Below are positions 1-7,606 of a stretch of DNA of 39,540 nt, one piece after another. The first letter of the stretch is position 1, and each line of letters begins with the position of its first letter. This DNA comes from an uncultured Lysobacteraceae bacterium (GTDB taxonomy: Bacteria > Pseudomonadota > Gammaproteobacteria > Xanthomonadales > Xanthomonadaceae): contig CAMLLG010000033.1 of NCBI GenBank assembly GCA_946480825.1, positions 1-39,540 on the forward strand, in the 5' to 3' direction. The translations under genes and the position numbers were made by a program. The notes beneath the pieces were generated by a model, which was not told the origin of the DNA, made no database searches, and saw nothing but the letters and a program-made list of their open reading frames with translations.

Positions 1-599
1 CCGGCGCCGCGCGCGCGCTGCCGTTCTCGATCGCGATCCGCTCGCTGCAGCGCGAAGCGATCCGCCTCGATCCGCAGTGGAACCAGGGCGAATACACCGA
101 CGAGGCCTATCCCGAAGCCGGCATGCGCATGGCGCGCAAACTCGGCGTGATCACCTACCGCTCGGCGCTGGAGTGGGACGGCCGCTTCGGCCGCGTGCGC
201 CTGGATGCCGACCGCCGTATCGGCGACGATCCGTTCGGTCTCGAATTCGAGGTCGAAAGTTATCTCGAAGGCCATGCGCGCCGCTTCGTGCGCCGGTTCG
301 ATCCGAACTGCTATCTCTACCTCAGCCGTTCGATGGACTGGTTCGATCTGGGCGAATCCTGCCAGGGCACCTGCGAAGAAGGGCTGTCGAAGCTGCGGGT
401 GAACCGCGCCCTGGCGATCGGGGTCTACACCGACATCCTGTTCCCGATCCAGCAGCAGCAGGAAATCGCCGATGGGCTGCTGGCCGGCGGCGCCGATGCG
501 CAGTGCCTGCCGCTGCCGTCGCCGCAGGGCCACGACGCGTTCCTGGTCGACATCGCCCGCTTCGGCCCCGCGGTGCAGAACTTCCTGCGCTCGCTCTGA
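1..599 (+). CDS. metX: Homoserine O-acyltransferase MetX, C-terminal part (5' end outside window)
   Basis: The reading frame is open from the window edge (first full codon at position 3) to TGA at 597-599. The visible 198 residues match the C-terminal half of the alpha/beta-hydrolase-fold MetX family. They include the FDPNCYLYLSRSMDWFD segment, the catalytic Asp in YTDILFPIQQQ, and the catalytic His in QGHDAFL near the end. The nucleophile Ser lies upstream, outside the window. MetX activates homoserine with acetyl-CoA or succinyl-CoA for methionine synthesis in the cytoplasm. In Xanthomonadaceae this clade has been reported to use succinyl-CoA, so the acyl donor should not be assumed from the name. 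The sequence ends with FLRSL and no terminator is obvious before the next gene. Confidence 0.9.
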   Translation, partial: GAARALPFSIAIRSLQREAIRLDPQWNQGEYTDEAYPEAGMRMARKLGVITYRSALEWDGRFGRVRLDADRRIGDDPFGLEFEVESYLEGHARRFVRRFDPNCYLYLSRSMDWFDLGESCQGTCEEGLSKLRVNRALAIGVYTDILFPIQQQQEIADGLLAGGADAQCLPLPSPQGHDAFLVDIARFGPAVQNFLRSL

Positions 600-725
600 T
601 CGCCGGCGCGTCCGGCCGGCCTGCGTTCCCGTCGTTCTGCGCCTGACGCTGCCCCCGGGCACGTCTGCGAACACCCTACCGCACACGCTTGCCACGCAGG
701 AATGCCGCGGGGCGGAACATTTCCG

Positions 726-761
726 TTGACATACTGTATTTCACACAGTACTGTGCGGCCC
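726..761 (+). promoter_or_regulatory. padR promoter overlapped by an inverted-repeat operator; probably leaderless
   Basis: A consensus -35 TTGACA (726-731) is followed after 17 nt by a -10-like TACTGT (749-754). The predicted transcription start is then at about 761-762, on the padR ATG itself, which implies a leaderless message. The spacer holds TACTGT (732-737), N7, ACAGTA (745-750), a perfect inverted repeat. The right arm overlaps a second palindrome, ACAGTACTGT (745-754), which covers the -10. The layout suggests that PadR represses its own operon. The promoter and repeat are read directly; binding by PadR is inference. Confidence 0.6.
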
Positions 762-1097
762 ATGGTCGATACGGACGCCTTCGGAAAACTGGAACTCGAA
801 CTGCGGCGCGGGGTGCTGGTGCTGGCCACGCTGTCGCAGCTGCGGGCCCCGCGCTACGGCTACGAACTGCGGCAGGCCCTGGCGGAGCGCGGCATGACGA
901 TCGAGGAAGGCACGCTGTACCCGCTGCTGCGCCGTCTGGAAACCCAGGGCTTCCTGAGCAGCGAATGGAAGATCCAGGACGGGCCGCCGCGGCGTTATTA
1001 CGTGGTCAACGCGGACGGCCTGGCGCTGCTGCAGAAACTCACCGCGTCGTGGCAGGGCATGAACGCCACGATGGGTCGACTCCTCCAAGGGGACTGA
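762..1097 (+). CDS. PadR-family transcriptional regulator
   Basis: A 111-residue protein beginning MVDTDAFGKLELELRRGVLVLATLSQL, with a PadR winged helix through the middle. The RYGYELRQAL and EEGTLYPLLRRLE segments form the recognition region, and GPPRRYYVVNADG is the wing. PadR proteins are dimeric cytoplasmic repressors. The frame is open further upstream (to 702), but the ATG at 762 is chosen because it starts the conserved domain and sits exactly where transcription is predicted to begin. The membrane gene that follows starts 1 nt after the stop codon, so the two form a typical PadR/membrane-partner operon. The ligand is unknown. Confidence 0.85.
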   Translation: MVDTDAFGKLELELRRGVLVLATLSQLRAPRYGYELRQALAERGMTIEEGTLYPLLRRLETQGFLSSEWKIQDGPPRRYYVVNADGLALLQKLTASWQGMNATMGRLLQGD

Positions 1098-1098
1098 C

Positions 1099-2079
1099 AT
1101 GAAGAGCACCGAGATGAACGCGACCGCGAACACCGCCCTCGACGCGAACGAACTGATCGAAGCCTACGTTGCCGATGTCGCCGTGCGCCTGCCGCGCGCC
1201 CAGCGCAACGACGTGGCGTTCGAACTGCGCGCCCTGCTCCACGAAGAACTGCAGGGGAAAGCCGAAGACGCCGGGCGCGCCGTCGATGCCGCGATGGCGC
1301 TGGAATTCCTGCGCGCGTTCGGCCGACCCGCGGACGTGGCCGTGCGCTATCGCCCGACGCTGACGATCATCGACCCGTCGGACGGGCGCCGCTTTCTGTT
1401 CGCCACCATCGTCGGTCTGGCGCTGATCTGGAGCCTCGGTCTGCTCGCGCAGTGGCGCGACGCCGCGGAGCACGGGGCGCTCACCATGATCGCGCGCTGG
1501 TGGGGCGGCACCGTACTGCCTTCGCTGTGGTGGCCCGGCGTGCTGGTCGCGTGGTTCGCCACCTCGGCCTGGGTCCATCGCCGCTGGCCGCGGACCTCGC
1601 ACTGGACGCCGCGCTCCGCGCATCACATCGCCGGCGGCCGCGGCGCCATGGCGATGGGCGTGATCGGCATGCTCTGCGGCATGACGATCCTGATCGAACC
1701 GCGCTGGATCCTGGACATCGTCTGGAGCGGCCATGCCGCACCGGCGGCATACACGGCACTGACCTATACCGACACGTTCGTGCGCGGCCCCGCTTTCGTG
1801 CTGCTCGCGCTGATCGCGCTCAACGTGCCGCTGTACATCGCGGTGATGGCGAACGGCCGCTGGTCGCCGCGGCTGCGGCGCATCGAAACGGTGCATGGCC
1901 TGATCCTCTGCGCGGCGATGGTGTGGGCGATCGTGGACGGCCCGATCTTCCTGTCCACGCGCAGCGACGCCACCGCGAAAACGCTGATGGCGCTGATCGT
2001 CGCGTACATGCTGTTGCACTGCGCGATCGCCGCGTATCGCCGGGTCAGGCCGACTCCGAAGATGCAGGTCCTGCGCTGA
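1099..2079 (+). CDS. HAAS-domain-like multi-pass membrane protein, PadR partner
   Basis: A 326-residue protein with a soluble helical N-terminus (about residues 12-90, with YVADVAVRLPRAQRNDVAFEL and FLRAFGRPADVAVRYRP). About six hydrophobic segments follow, starting near LFATIVGLALIWSLGLLAQ and ending at MALIVAYMLLHCAIAAY. The N-terminal part resembles the HAAS/DUF1700-type helical domain that commonly accompanies PadR regulators. An AAGGGG ribosome site precedes the ATG, and the gene begins 1 nt after padR. The likely role is membrane-stress sensing or modulation paired with PadR, but this is inferred from context and no catalytic motif is visible. It converges with the ABC permease gene on the other strand. 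Confidence 0.7.
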   Translation: MKSTEMNATANTALDANELIEAYVADVAVRLPRAQRNDVAFELRALLHEELQGKAEDAGRAVDAAMALEFLRAFGRPADVAVRYRPTLTIIDPSDGRRFLFATIVGLALIWSLGLLAQWRDAAEHGALTMIARWWGGTVLPSLWWPGVLVAWFATSAWVHRRWPRTSHWTPRSAHHIAGGRGAMAMGVIGMLCGMTILIEPRWILDIVWSGHAAPAAYTALTYTDTFVRGPAFVLLALIALNVPLYIAVMANGRWSPRLRRIETVHGLILCAAMVWAIVDGPIFLSTRSDATAKTLMALIVAYMLLHCAIAAYRRVRPTPKMQVLR

Positions 2080-2089
2080 GCGGACGCGT

Positions 2090-2109
2090 CCCCGGGCATC
2101 GCCCCGGGG
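2090..2109. terminator. Possible hairpin between convergent genes
   Basis: CCCCGGG (2090-2096) can pair with CCCGGGG (2103-2109) across a 6-nt loop. It lies in the 75-nt gap between the convergent PadR-partner gene and the ABC permease. No T-run follows on either strand, so it may only be a weak or Rho-assisted end signal. Confidence 0.3.
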
Positions 2110-2154
2110 CCGGCTCGCGCGATCCGAAGGCGCGCATCACTTCGAGCGCCTCCA

Positions 2155-3252
2155 TCAGTCCAGGCGCTTGCGGAACCGCGCGATCGCCAGCGTCATCATC
2201 ACCGCGGTGAAGGCGATCAGCGCCAGCGCATCCGGCCACAGCTCCCAAAGCCCTGCACCGCGCAGCATCACCCCGCGGATCAGGCGCACGAAATGCGTGA
2301 GCGGCAACGCCTCCGCGATCCACTGCGCCGCCACCGGCATGCCGTCGAACGGAAACATGAAGCCCGACAGCAGAATCGACGGCAGGAACAGGAAGAACGC
2401 CATCTGCATCGCCTGGAACTGGGTCTGCGCGCGGGTCGAGACCATCAGGCCGAGCGAGAGGTTCGCGACGATCAACAGCATCGCCGCGCCGTAGACATCG
2501 ATCAGGCTGCCGCGCACCGGCACTTCGAACAGCGTCATTCCCAGCAGCAGCACGACCGTGGTCTGGACCAGGCCGACGCCGACATAGGGCAGCACCTTGC
2601 CGATCATCAGTTCGGCGCTGGAGACCGGCGTGGTGATCAGCAATTCGAGATTGCCGCGCTCGCGTTCGCGCACGATCGCCATCGCGGTGAACATCACCAT
2701 CGTCATCGTGAGGATCACGCCGATCAGGCTGGGCACGATGTTCACCGCCGAACGCCGCTCCGGGTTGTACAGCGGCAGCACCGAGATGGAGGCGGTCCTC
2801 AAGCCGCTGCCGCCGTCCAGCGGCATCGCCGCGAGCTGGCGCGCTGTGGCCTGCACCGACGTATCGCTGCCGTCGACCACCACCTGCACCGCTTCGCGAC
2901 CGTCGAGACGGCGGCGTTCGTAATCCGGCGGAATCACCACGCCGATCTTGATCCGGCCGCGATCGAGCAGCGCATCGATGTCCTGCGGCGTGCGCGCCGC
3001 GGCGACCTGGCGGATCACGCCGGTGGCCAGCATGTCCTGCACGAGCGCGCGCGAACCCGCGGTATCGGCCATGTCGGCGACGGCAGCCGGCAGATTGCGC
3101 ACGTCCGGATTGATCGCGAACCCGAACAGCAACAACTGCAGGGTCGGAATGCCGATCATCATGCCCAGGGTGAGCCGGTCGCGGCGCATCTGCCGCAACT
3201 CCTTCATCATCACCGCGACGATCTGCGCGAGCTTCATGCCGACGAACTTCAT
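2155..3252 (-). CDS. ABC-2 type transporter permease (YbhS/YhhJ-like)
   Basis: A 365-residue inner-membrane protein. It has one N-terminal transmembrane helix (LTLGMMIGIPTLQLLLFGFA), then a periplasmic domain of about 130 residues. A cluster of five to six helices follows, including SLIGVILTMTMVMFTAMAIV, VGLVQTTVVLLLGMTLFEV and MAFFLFLPSILLSGFMFPF. This is the ABC2_membrane_3 architecture of drug/lipid efflux permeases. Its ATG overlaps the TGA of the ATPase gene (ATGA at 3249-3252), so translation is probably coupled. The E. coli ybhGFSR system has two permeases; only one is present here, so a homodimer is expected. The substrate is unknown. Confidence 0.88.
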   Translation of the reverse strand: MKFVGMKLAQIVAVMMKELRQMRRDRLTLGMMIGIPTLQLLLFGFAINPDVRNLPAAVADMADTAGSRALVQDMLATGVIRQVAAARTPQDIDALLDRGRIKIGVVIPPDYERRRLDGREAVQVVVDGSDTSVQATARQLAAMPLDGGSGLRTASISVLPLYNPERRSAVNIVPSLIGVILTMTMVMFTAMAIVRERERGNLELLITTPVSSAELMIGKVLPYVGVGLVQTTVVLLLGMTLFEVPVRGSLIDVYGAAMLLIVANLSLGLMVSTRAQTQFQAMQMAFFLFLPSILLSGFMFPFDGMPVAAQWIAEALPLTHFVRLIRGVMLRGAGLWELWPDALALIAFTAVMMTLAIARFRKRLD

Positions 3253-4244
3253 GCCGTCCTCGCCGAGTCTTCGCCACGACCGTCGTGGTGATTGGTGGCG
3301 GACACGAACACGTCTTCGAGATTCGGTTCGATATCCATGACGTCACCACCGACACCCGCCTCGCGCAGCCAGGCCTGCAGCCGCGCCGCGTCGACGCCGG
3401 GGGCCGTCAACACCCGCAGTTCGTTGCCGATCTGGGCGACGCTGAGCACGCCGGACGCGCGATGCAGCGCGCTCTGCGCCCGCCGCGGTTCGGACGCGCG
3501 CACGCCGAGCGTGCGACCGGCGAGCGCGCGCGTCAGCTCGGCCGGGGTGCCGTCGGCGACCACTCGCCCGGCGTCGAGGATCGCGATGCGATGGCAGCGT
3601 TCGGCCTCGTCCATGTAATGCGTGGAGACCAGAATCGTGGTACCGGCATCCGCCAGATCGAAGAGTTTTTCCCAGAAATCGCGGCGCGATTCCGGATCGA
3701 CCGCGCTGGTGGGTTCGTCGAGGAACAGCAGCTCCGGCGTGTGCACGATCGCACCGGCCAAGGCCAAGCGCTGCTTCTGCCCGCCGCTCATCGTGCCCGC
3801 GAGCTGCGTCTGCCGATCGGCGAAATCGTAGGCCTCGATCAACGCATCGATCCGCGCCTTGCGCTGCTGCCGTTTCAGGCCCTGCACCTCGGCGAGGAAT
3901 TCGAGGTTCTCGCGCACGGTCAGGTCTTCGTAGAGCGAGAACTTCTGGGTCATGTAGCCGATCCTGCGCCGCAGCGCCTCCGCTTCCTGCGGAATGCGGA
4001 AGCCGAGCACTTCGATCTCGCCCGCGGTCGGCGTGAGCAGGCCGCAGAGCATGCGGATGGTGGTCGATTTGCCGGAGCCGTTCGGCCCCAGAAACCCGTA
4101 GACGTTCGCGCGCGGCACGCGCAGATCGACGCCGTCGACGGCCTTGAGTCCGCCGAAGTGTTTGCTCAGACCGCGGGCGAGGATCGCGGGACGATCAGTG
4201 GGACGATCGGCGGGACGATCGGCGCGATGTCCGGACGCGCTCAC
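3249..4244 (-). CDS. ABC transporter ATP-binding protein (YbhF-like)
   Basis: A 331-residue ATPase with a complete nucleotide-binding domain. It shows Walker A GPNGSGKST (residues 53-61), Q-loop Gln100 in GYMTQKFSLY, ABC signature MSGGQKQR (152-159), Walker B LLFLDEP (172-178) and H-loop STHYMDEA. A C-terminal regulatory extension ends with LEDVFVSATNHH. It starts with GTG at 4244, 4 nt after the stop of the HlyD-type gene. The N-terminus has three DRPx units encoded by a 12-nt tandem repeat. It carries one NBD, whereas E. coli YbhF has two. It powers the permease encoded just downstream. Confidence 0.92.
   Translation of the reverse strand: MSASGHRADRPADRPTDRPAILARGLSKHFGGLKAVDGVDLRVPRANVYGFLGPNGSGKSTTIRMLCGLLTPTAGEIEVLGFRIPQEAEALRRRIGYMTQKFSLYEDLTVRENLEFLAEVQGLKRQQRKARIDALIEAYDFADRQTQLAGTMSGGQKQRLALAGAIVHTPELLFLDEPTSAVDPESRRDFWEKLFDLADAGTTILVSTHYMDEAERCHRIAILDAGRVVADGTPAELTRALAGRTLGVRASEPRRAQSALHRASGVLSVAQIGNELRVLTAPGVDAARLQAWLREAGVGGDVMDIEPNLEDVFVSATNHHDGRGEDSARTA
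4188..4223. repeat. Three tandem 12-nt units inside the ATPase N-terminus
   Basis: GGGACGATCAGT is followed by two copies of GGGACGATCGGC. On the minus strand they encode A-D-R-P, A-D-R-P, T-D-R-P, ahead of the ABC domain. The unit is a multiple of three, so copy-number change would keep the frame. Confidence 0.85.
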
Positions 4245-4248
4245 GGAC

Positions 4249-5205
4249 TCACCGCGTCGCCGTCGCGAATTCGACCCGCACCGGCAGCCCCGCCGGCAGA
4301 TCCTCGCCGCCGTCGAGGACGATCTCGGCGAGGTAGCTCAACCGCGCCGCGTCCTTGCCGCTCAGCGCGTAATACGGCGTGAAGCTGGGGTCGCTGCGGA
4401 TCGTGCGCACGCGGCCCTTCAACGCCGCGTCGCGGCCATCGACGCGCACCGTCGCGGCATCGCCGATCTTCACCCGCGCGCGGATCGGTTCGGGCACATA
4501 GACGCGCGCGTAGGGCGCGTCGCCGACCAGGAGGATCGCCAGCGGCGCGCCCACCGGCGCCTGATCGCCGAGTTCGTACGGCAGGCTGTCGATGCGTCCC
4601 GCGCGAGGCGCCACGATCTTCAATTTGTCGAGCGTCGTCGCCTGCGCCGCGGTCTGCGCTTCGGACGCGCGCAGCGCGGCCTGCGCCTGCGCGATGCGCT
4701 CGCGCCGCGCGCCGTGTTGCAGTTCGTCCAGCATGGCCTGCGCCGTGCCGACGTTGGCGTCGGCGCTCTCGGCCGCGGCGCGGGCGCGATCGAGCTCGGC
4801 CGCCGCGACCAGTCGGCGCTGGCCCAGCGGCTGCACGCGCGCGAAGTAGGCGCGCGCGTCGCGGGCCAACGCCTGCGCATTCGCCACCCGCGCACGCGCC
4901 TGCGCGATCTGTTCGTCGCGGGTGCCGGCTTCGAGTTCGGCCAGCGCTGCGCGCTGCTGGTCGGTCTGCGCGCGCAGCGCATCGGTCTGCGCCGCGACGC
5001 GCGTGGGTTCCAGGGTCATCAGCGTCGCACCGGCATCGACCCGATCGCCCTCGCGAACATCGACCGAGACGATCCGCTCCGCCGCCGGCGCAGGCAGCGC
5101 GATGCGGTCGTATTCGAGCGTGCCCAGCGCCCGCGGCGCGTCGTCGGCGCATCCGGCGAGCGACAGCACCGCCAGCAGCGCGAGGAAAAGCGAATATCTA
5201 CGCAT
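4249..5205 (-). CDS. HlyD/YbhG-type periplasmic adaptor lipoprotein
   Basis: A 318-residue membrane-fusion protein. The N-terminus MRRYSLFLALLAVLSLAGC has a lipobox, so Cys19 is expected to be lipidated. A biotinyl-lipoyl-like half (IVSVDVREGDRVDAGATLMTLE) follows, then a long Ala/Arg/Glu-rich coiled-coil hairpin (about residues 70-185). The second lipoyl half and beta-barrel region contain KIVAPRAGRIDSLPYELGDQAPVG. It links the inner-membrane ABC pump to an outer-membrane channel. The ATG at 5205 is chosen over an upstream ATG at 5265 because it starts the signal peptide. It overlaps the end of the TetR gene by 8 nt. No outer-membrane TolC-like gene is in the cluster. Confidence 0.88.
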   Translation of the reverse strand: MRRYSLFLALLAVLSLAGCADDAPRALGTLEYDRIALPAPAAERIVSVDVREGDRVDAGATLMTLEPTRVAAQTDALRAQTDQQRAALAELEAGTRDEQIAQARARVANAQALARDARAYFARVQPLGQRRLVAAAELDRARAAAESADANVGTAQAMLDELQHGARRERIAQAQAALRASEAQTAAQATTLDKLKIVAPRAGRIDSLPYELGDQAPVGAPLAILLVGDAPYARVYVPEPIRARVKIGDAATVRVDGRDAALKGRVRTIRSDPSFTPYYALSGKDAARLSYLAEIVLDGGEDLPAGLPVRVEFATATR

Positions 5206-5872
5206 CGCGCAGCTCCAGACCGTGTTCGAGAAGCGTGAGAACGTGATCGGCGAGCGCTTCGGCATCGATGTCGTCGGCGTCGAACAGGCCGCGCCAGATC
5301 GGTGCGCTCGCGGCCATGAACATCGTCTGCCCGATCAGCGAGGGCACCAGCAGGCGCGGATCGATGCGCGGATTCAGCCGCCCCTGCGCCTGCGCCTGCG
5401 CGAAACGTTCGCCCAGCGCGCGCGCCACCACCGGACCGATGCGTTCCTGCATCAGCCGGCGCAGGCCGCCGCCTTCGTGCAGCACTTCGCGCACCCACAG
5501 TTGCGGCAGCCACGGATGCGCCATCGCGGTCGCCAGCACCGCGCGCACGAACCCGCGGATCAGCGCGCGCGGGTCGTCGCCGGCGTCCAGCAGCGGCGCG
5601 CGCAGATGCGCGGTGACCGGCATCAGCCGTTCCTCGATCACCGCGCCCAGCAGCGCATCGCGGTTGCCGAAGTAATAGTGCAACAACGCCGGCGTGGCCC
5701 CGGCCGCGGTGGCGATGTCGCGCAGCGAACTGCCGGCGATGCCCTGACGGGCGAAGCAGGCGACGGCGGCATCGAGCAGTCGTTCGCGCAGATCCGCCCC
5801 GTCCGCAGCAGGGCGACCGGGGGAGCGGCCTCGGGGCCGGGGTGCGGCAAGGGGAGGTTTTCGGGGAGACAT
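5198..5872 (-). CDS. TetR-family regulator, CecR-like
   Basis: A 224-residue repressor. After a Pro/Arg-rich tail, the TetR N-terminal domain begins at DLRERLLDAAVACFARQGIAGSS. Its helix-turn-helix is SLRDIATAAGATPALLHYYF (about residues 49-68). The C-terminal ligand domain has the layout of the CecR/DUF1956 group. The ATG at 5872 is preferred over one at 5947 because the latter would translate through the palindromic operator. It is the first gene of the TetR-adaptor-ATPase-permease operon, the order of E. coli cecR-ybhGFSR, which affects tolerance to cefoperazone and chloramphenicol. It most likely controls its own operon. The inducer is unknown. Confidence 0.85.
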   Translation of the reverse strand: MSPRKPPLAAPRPRGRSPGRPAADGADLRERLLDAAVACFARQGIAGSSLRDIATAAGATPALLHYYFGNRDALLGAVIEERLMPVTAHLRAPLLDAGDDPRALIRGFVRAVLATAMAHPWLPQLWVREVLHEGGGLRRLMQERIGPVVARALGERFAQAQAQGRLNPRIDPRLLVPSLIGQTMFMAASAPIWRGLFDADDIDAEALADHVLTLLEHGLELRDA

Positions 5873-5879
5873 GCTGAAG

Positions 5880-5908
5880 TAATTAATTGATCGATCAATT
5901 AATGTCCA
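5880..5908 (-). promoter_or_regulatory. 22-nt perfect palindrome (TetR operator) within a likely promoter
   Basis: Positions 5882-5903 are a perfect palindrome centred on GATCGATC (5889-5896) with AT-rich arms ATTAATT/AATTAAT. It stands out in a very GC-rich background. On the minus strand a -35-like TGGACA (5908-5903) and a weak TAATTA (5885-5880) are 17 nt apart, so the palindrome fills the spacer. Predicted transcription would begin at the TetR ATG. The site is 82 nt upstream of the divergent phoH-like gene, so it could also touch that promoter. The palindrome is certain; its use as the TetR site is inference. Confidence 0.7.
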
Positions 5909-5984
5909 GCCTGAATCGCACCCGGCCCGACGAACGGTCCACGGCATGGCCTCCGCCCGCCTCGCGCGCTACCCTTTCCCGCCT

Positions 5985-6998
5985 ATGCAGACTCACGCGC
6001 TCCGCCCCTACCGCCGCGACTTCGCGCTCGATCCCGCCGATCCCGAACGCCTCGCCAATCTCGCCGGCCCCTTCGACGCCCACCTGCGCCAGATCGAACT
6101 GCGCCGCGGCGTCGAGATCGCCGGTCGCGGCAACCTCTTCCGCGTCAGCGGCGACGACGAGGCCAGCGTGGCCGCGACCGAAAAACTGCTCCGCGCGCTT
6201 TACGAGGAAGCCGCCGAAACCACCTTCGACGCACAGGCGATCCATCTGCGGCTCGGCGGCGACGAGCCCACCGCCCCGGTCGCGAACGATGCCGGCTACC
6301 AGCCGCAGGATGTCGCGGTGAAGGTCAAGCGCGGCACCGTGCGCGGCCGCGGCGCGAACCAGCAGAAATACCTGCACGCGATCGCCACCCACGACATCAA
6401 TTTCGGCATCGGCCCCGCCGGCACCGGCAAGACCTTCCTCGCCGTGGCGATGGCGGTGGAAGCGCTGAACACCGCGCGCATCCAGCGCATCATCCTGGTG
6501 CGCCCGGCGGTGGAGGCCGGCGAGAAACTCGGCTTCCTCCCCGGCGATCTGTCGCAGAAGGTCGATCCCTACCTGCGCCCGCTCTACGACGCGCTCTACG
6601 AAATGCTCGGCGTCGAGAAGGTCGCGAAACTGCTGGAGAAGAACGTCATCGAGATCGCGCCGCTGGCCTACATGCGCGGACGCACGCTCAACGACGCCTA
6701 CGTGATTCTCGACGAGGCCCAGAACACCACCATCGAACAGATGAAGATGTTCCTCACCCGTCTCGGCTTCGGCAGCACCGCCGTGGTCACCGGCGACCTG
6801 ACCCAGATCGATCTTCCCAAACAGGTGAAATCCGGCCTGCGCGATGCGATCGACGTGCTGCGCGATGTCGACGGCGTCAGCTTCACCTTCTTCGAGGCCC
6901 GCGACGTGGTGCGTCACCCGCTGGTGGCGAAGATCGTGCGGGCGTACGAGCGTCAGACCGCGAACGCAGCCGCCGCGACGGCGAAGGACACGCCATGA
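5985..6998 (+). CDS. ybeZ: PhoH-like ATPase YbeZ
   Basis: A 337-residue protein with an N-terminal KH-like region (about residues 20-90). The PhoH P-loop domain has Walker A GPAGTGKT (143-150), the Walker B-type [10 protein letters not shown] segment and [10 protein letters not shown]. The ATG at 5985 starts the conserved protein; an earlier in-frame ATG at 5946 lacks support. YbeZ proteins are cytoplasmic RNA-associated NTPases that work with the RNase YbeY in ribosome quality control and rRNA maturation. The stop codon overlaps the ybeY start as ATGA (6995-6998), so the pair is translationally coupled. Confidence 0.93.
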   Translation: MQTHALRPYRRDFALDPADPERLANLAGPFDAHLRQIELRRGVEIAGRGNLFRVSGDDEASVAATEKLLRALYEEAAETTFDAQAIHLRLGGDEPTAPVANDAGYQPQDVAVKVKRGTVRGRGANQQKYLHAIATHDINFGIGPAGTGKTFLAVAMAVEALNTARIQRIILVRPAVEAGEKLGFLPGDLSQKVDPYLRPLYDALYEMLGVEKVAKLLEKNVIEIAPLAYMRGRTLNDAYVILDEAQNTTIEQMKMFLTRLGFGSTAVVTGDLTQIDLPKQVKSGLRDAIDVLRDVDGVSFTFFEARDVVRHPLVAKIVRAYERQTANAAAATAKDTP

Positions 6999-7486
6999 CC
7001 AAAGGCCCGATCCGCCTCGATGTCGCCGTCGGCTACGCCGCGCCGCGCGCGGGCGTGCCCGCCGCGACCAGTTTCCGGCGTTGGGTCGCGACCGCGCTGG
7101 AAGGCCGCATCCGCGAAGCGGATCTGGCGATCCGGATCGTCGGCGAGGACGAGGGCCGCGCGCTCAACCGCCACTATCGCGGCAAGGATTACGCGACCAA
7201 TGTCCTCACTTTCCCGGCCGACATCGCCGAGGGCGTGAAGCTGCCCAAGGGCGTGGTGATGCCGCTGATGGGCGACATCGTGCTGTGCGCGCCGGTCGTC
7301 GCCCGCGAGGCCGCCGAGCAGGACAAGCCGGCGACGCATCACTACGCGCACCTCACCGTGCACGGGGTGCTGCATCTGCTGGGCATGGATCACGAGGACG
7401 AGCGCGAAGCCGAATGCATGGAACAGCTGGAGCGCGACATCCTCGCCGAGCTGGGCATCGCGGATCCGTATCGCATCCGCGATTGA
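6995..7486 (+). CDS. ybeY: Endoribonuclease YbeY
   Basis: A 163-residue protein with the metal-binding motif of the UPF0054 family, [11 protein letters not shown]. The three zinc ligands are His123, His127 and His133. Arg62 and the [14 protein letters not shown] segment complete the conserved active-site region. YbeY trims 16S rRNA 3' ends and takes part in 70S ribosome quality control. It overlaps ybeZ by 4 nt. In many gammaproteobacteria corC/ybeX follows directly; here a minus-strand peptidase gene lies in between and corC resumes at 10620. Confidence 0.95.
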   Translation: MTKGPIRLDVAVGYAAPRAGVPAATSFRRWVATALEGRIREADLAIRIVGEDEGRALNRHYRGKDYATNVLTFPADIAEGVKLPKGVVMPLMGDIVLCAPVVAREAAEQDKPATHHYAHLTVHGVLHLLGMDHEDEREAECMEQLERDILAELGIADPYRIRD

Positions 7487-7556
7487 CGCGGTTCGCCCGC
7501 AATCGACCAAGGCCTCTGCGCACGCGCGCCCTCCCATGCGCGCTGAGCGCACATCG

Positions 7557-7590
7557 CCCTCCCCGCGTGCGGGGGAGGGTTGGGTGGGGG
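7557..7590. repeat. G-rich palindromic intergenic repeat
   Basis: CCCTCCCCGC (7557-7566) pairs with GCGGGGGAGGG (7569-7579, one bulged G), followed by TTGGGTGGGGG. It lies between the convergent ybeY and M16 peptidase genes, where the hairpin could help end transcription. The layout (pyrimidine arm, short loop, purine arm, then a G-rich tail) matches the element inside hsdM at 19601-19640. Confidence 0.65.
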
Positions 7591-7606
7591 GCGATTCCCG
7601 CCCCGA

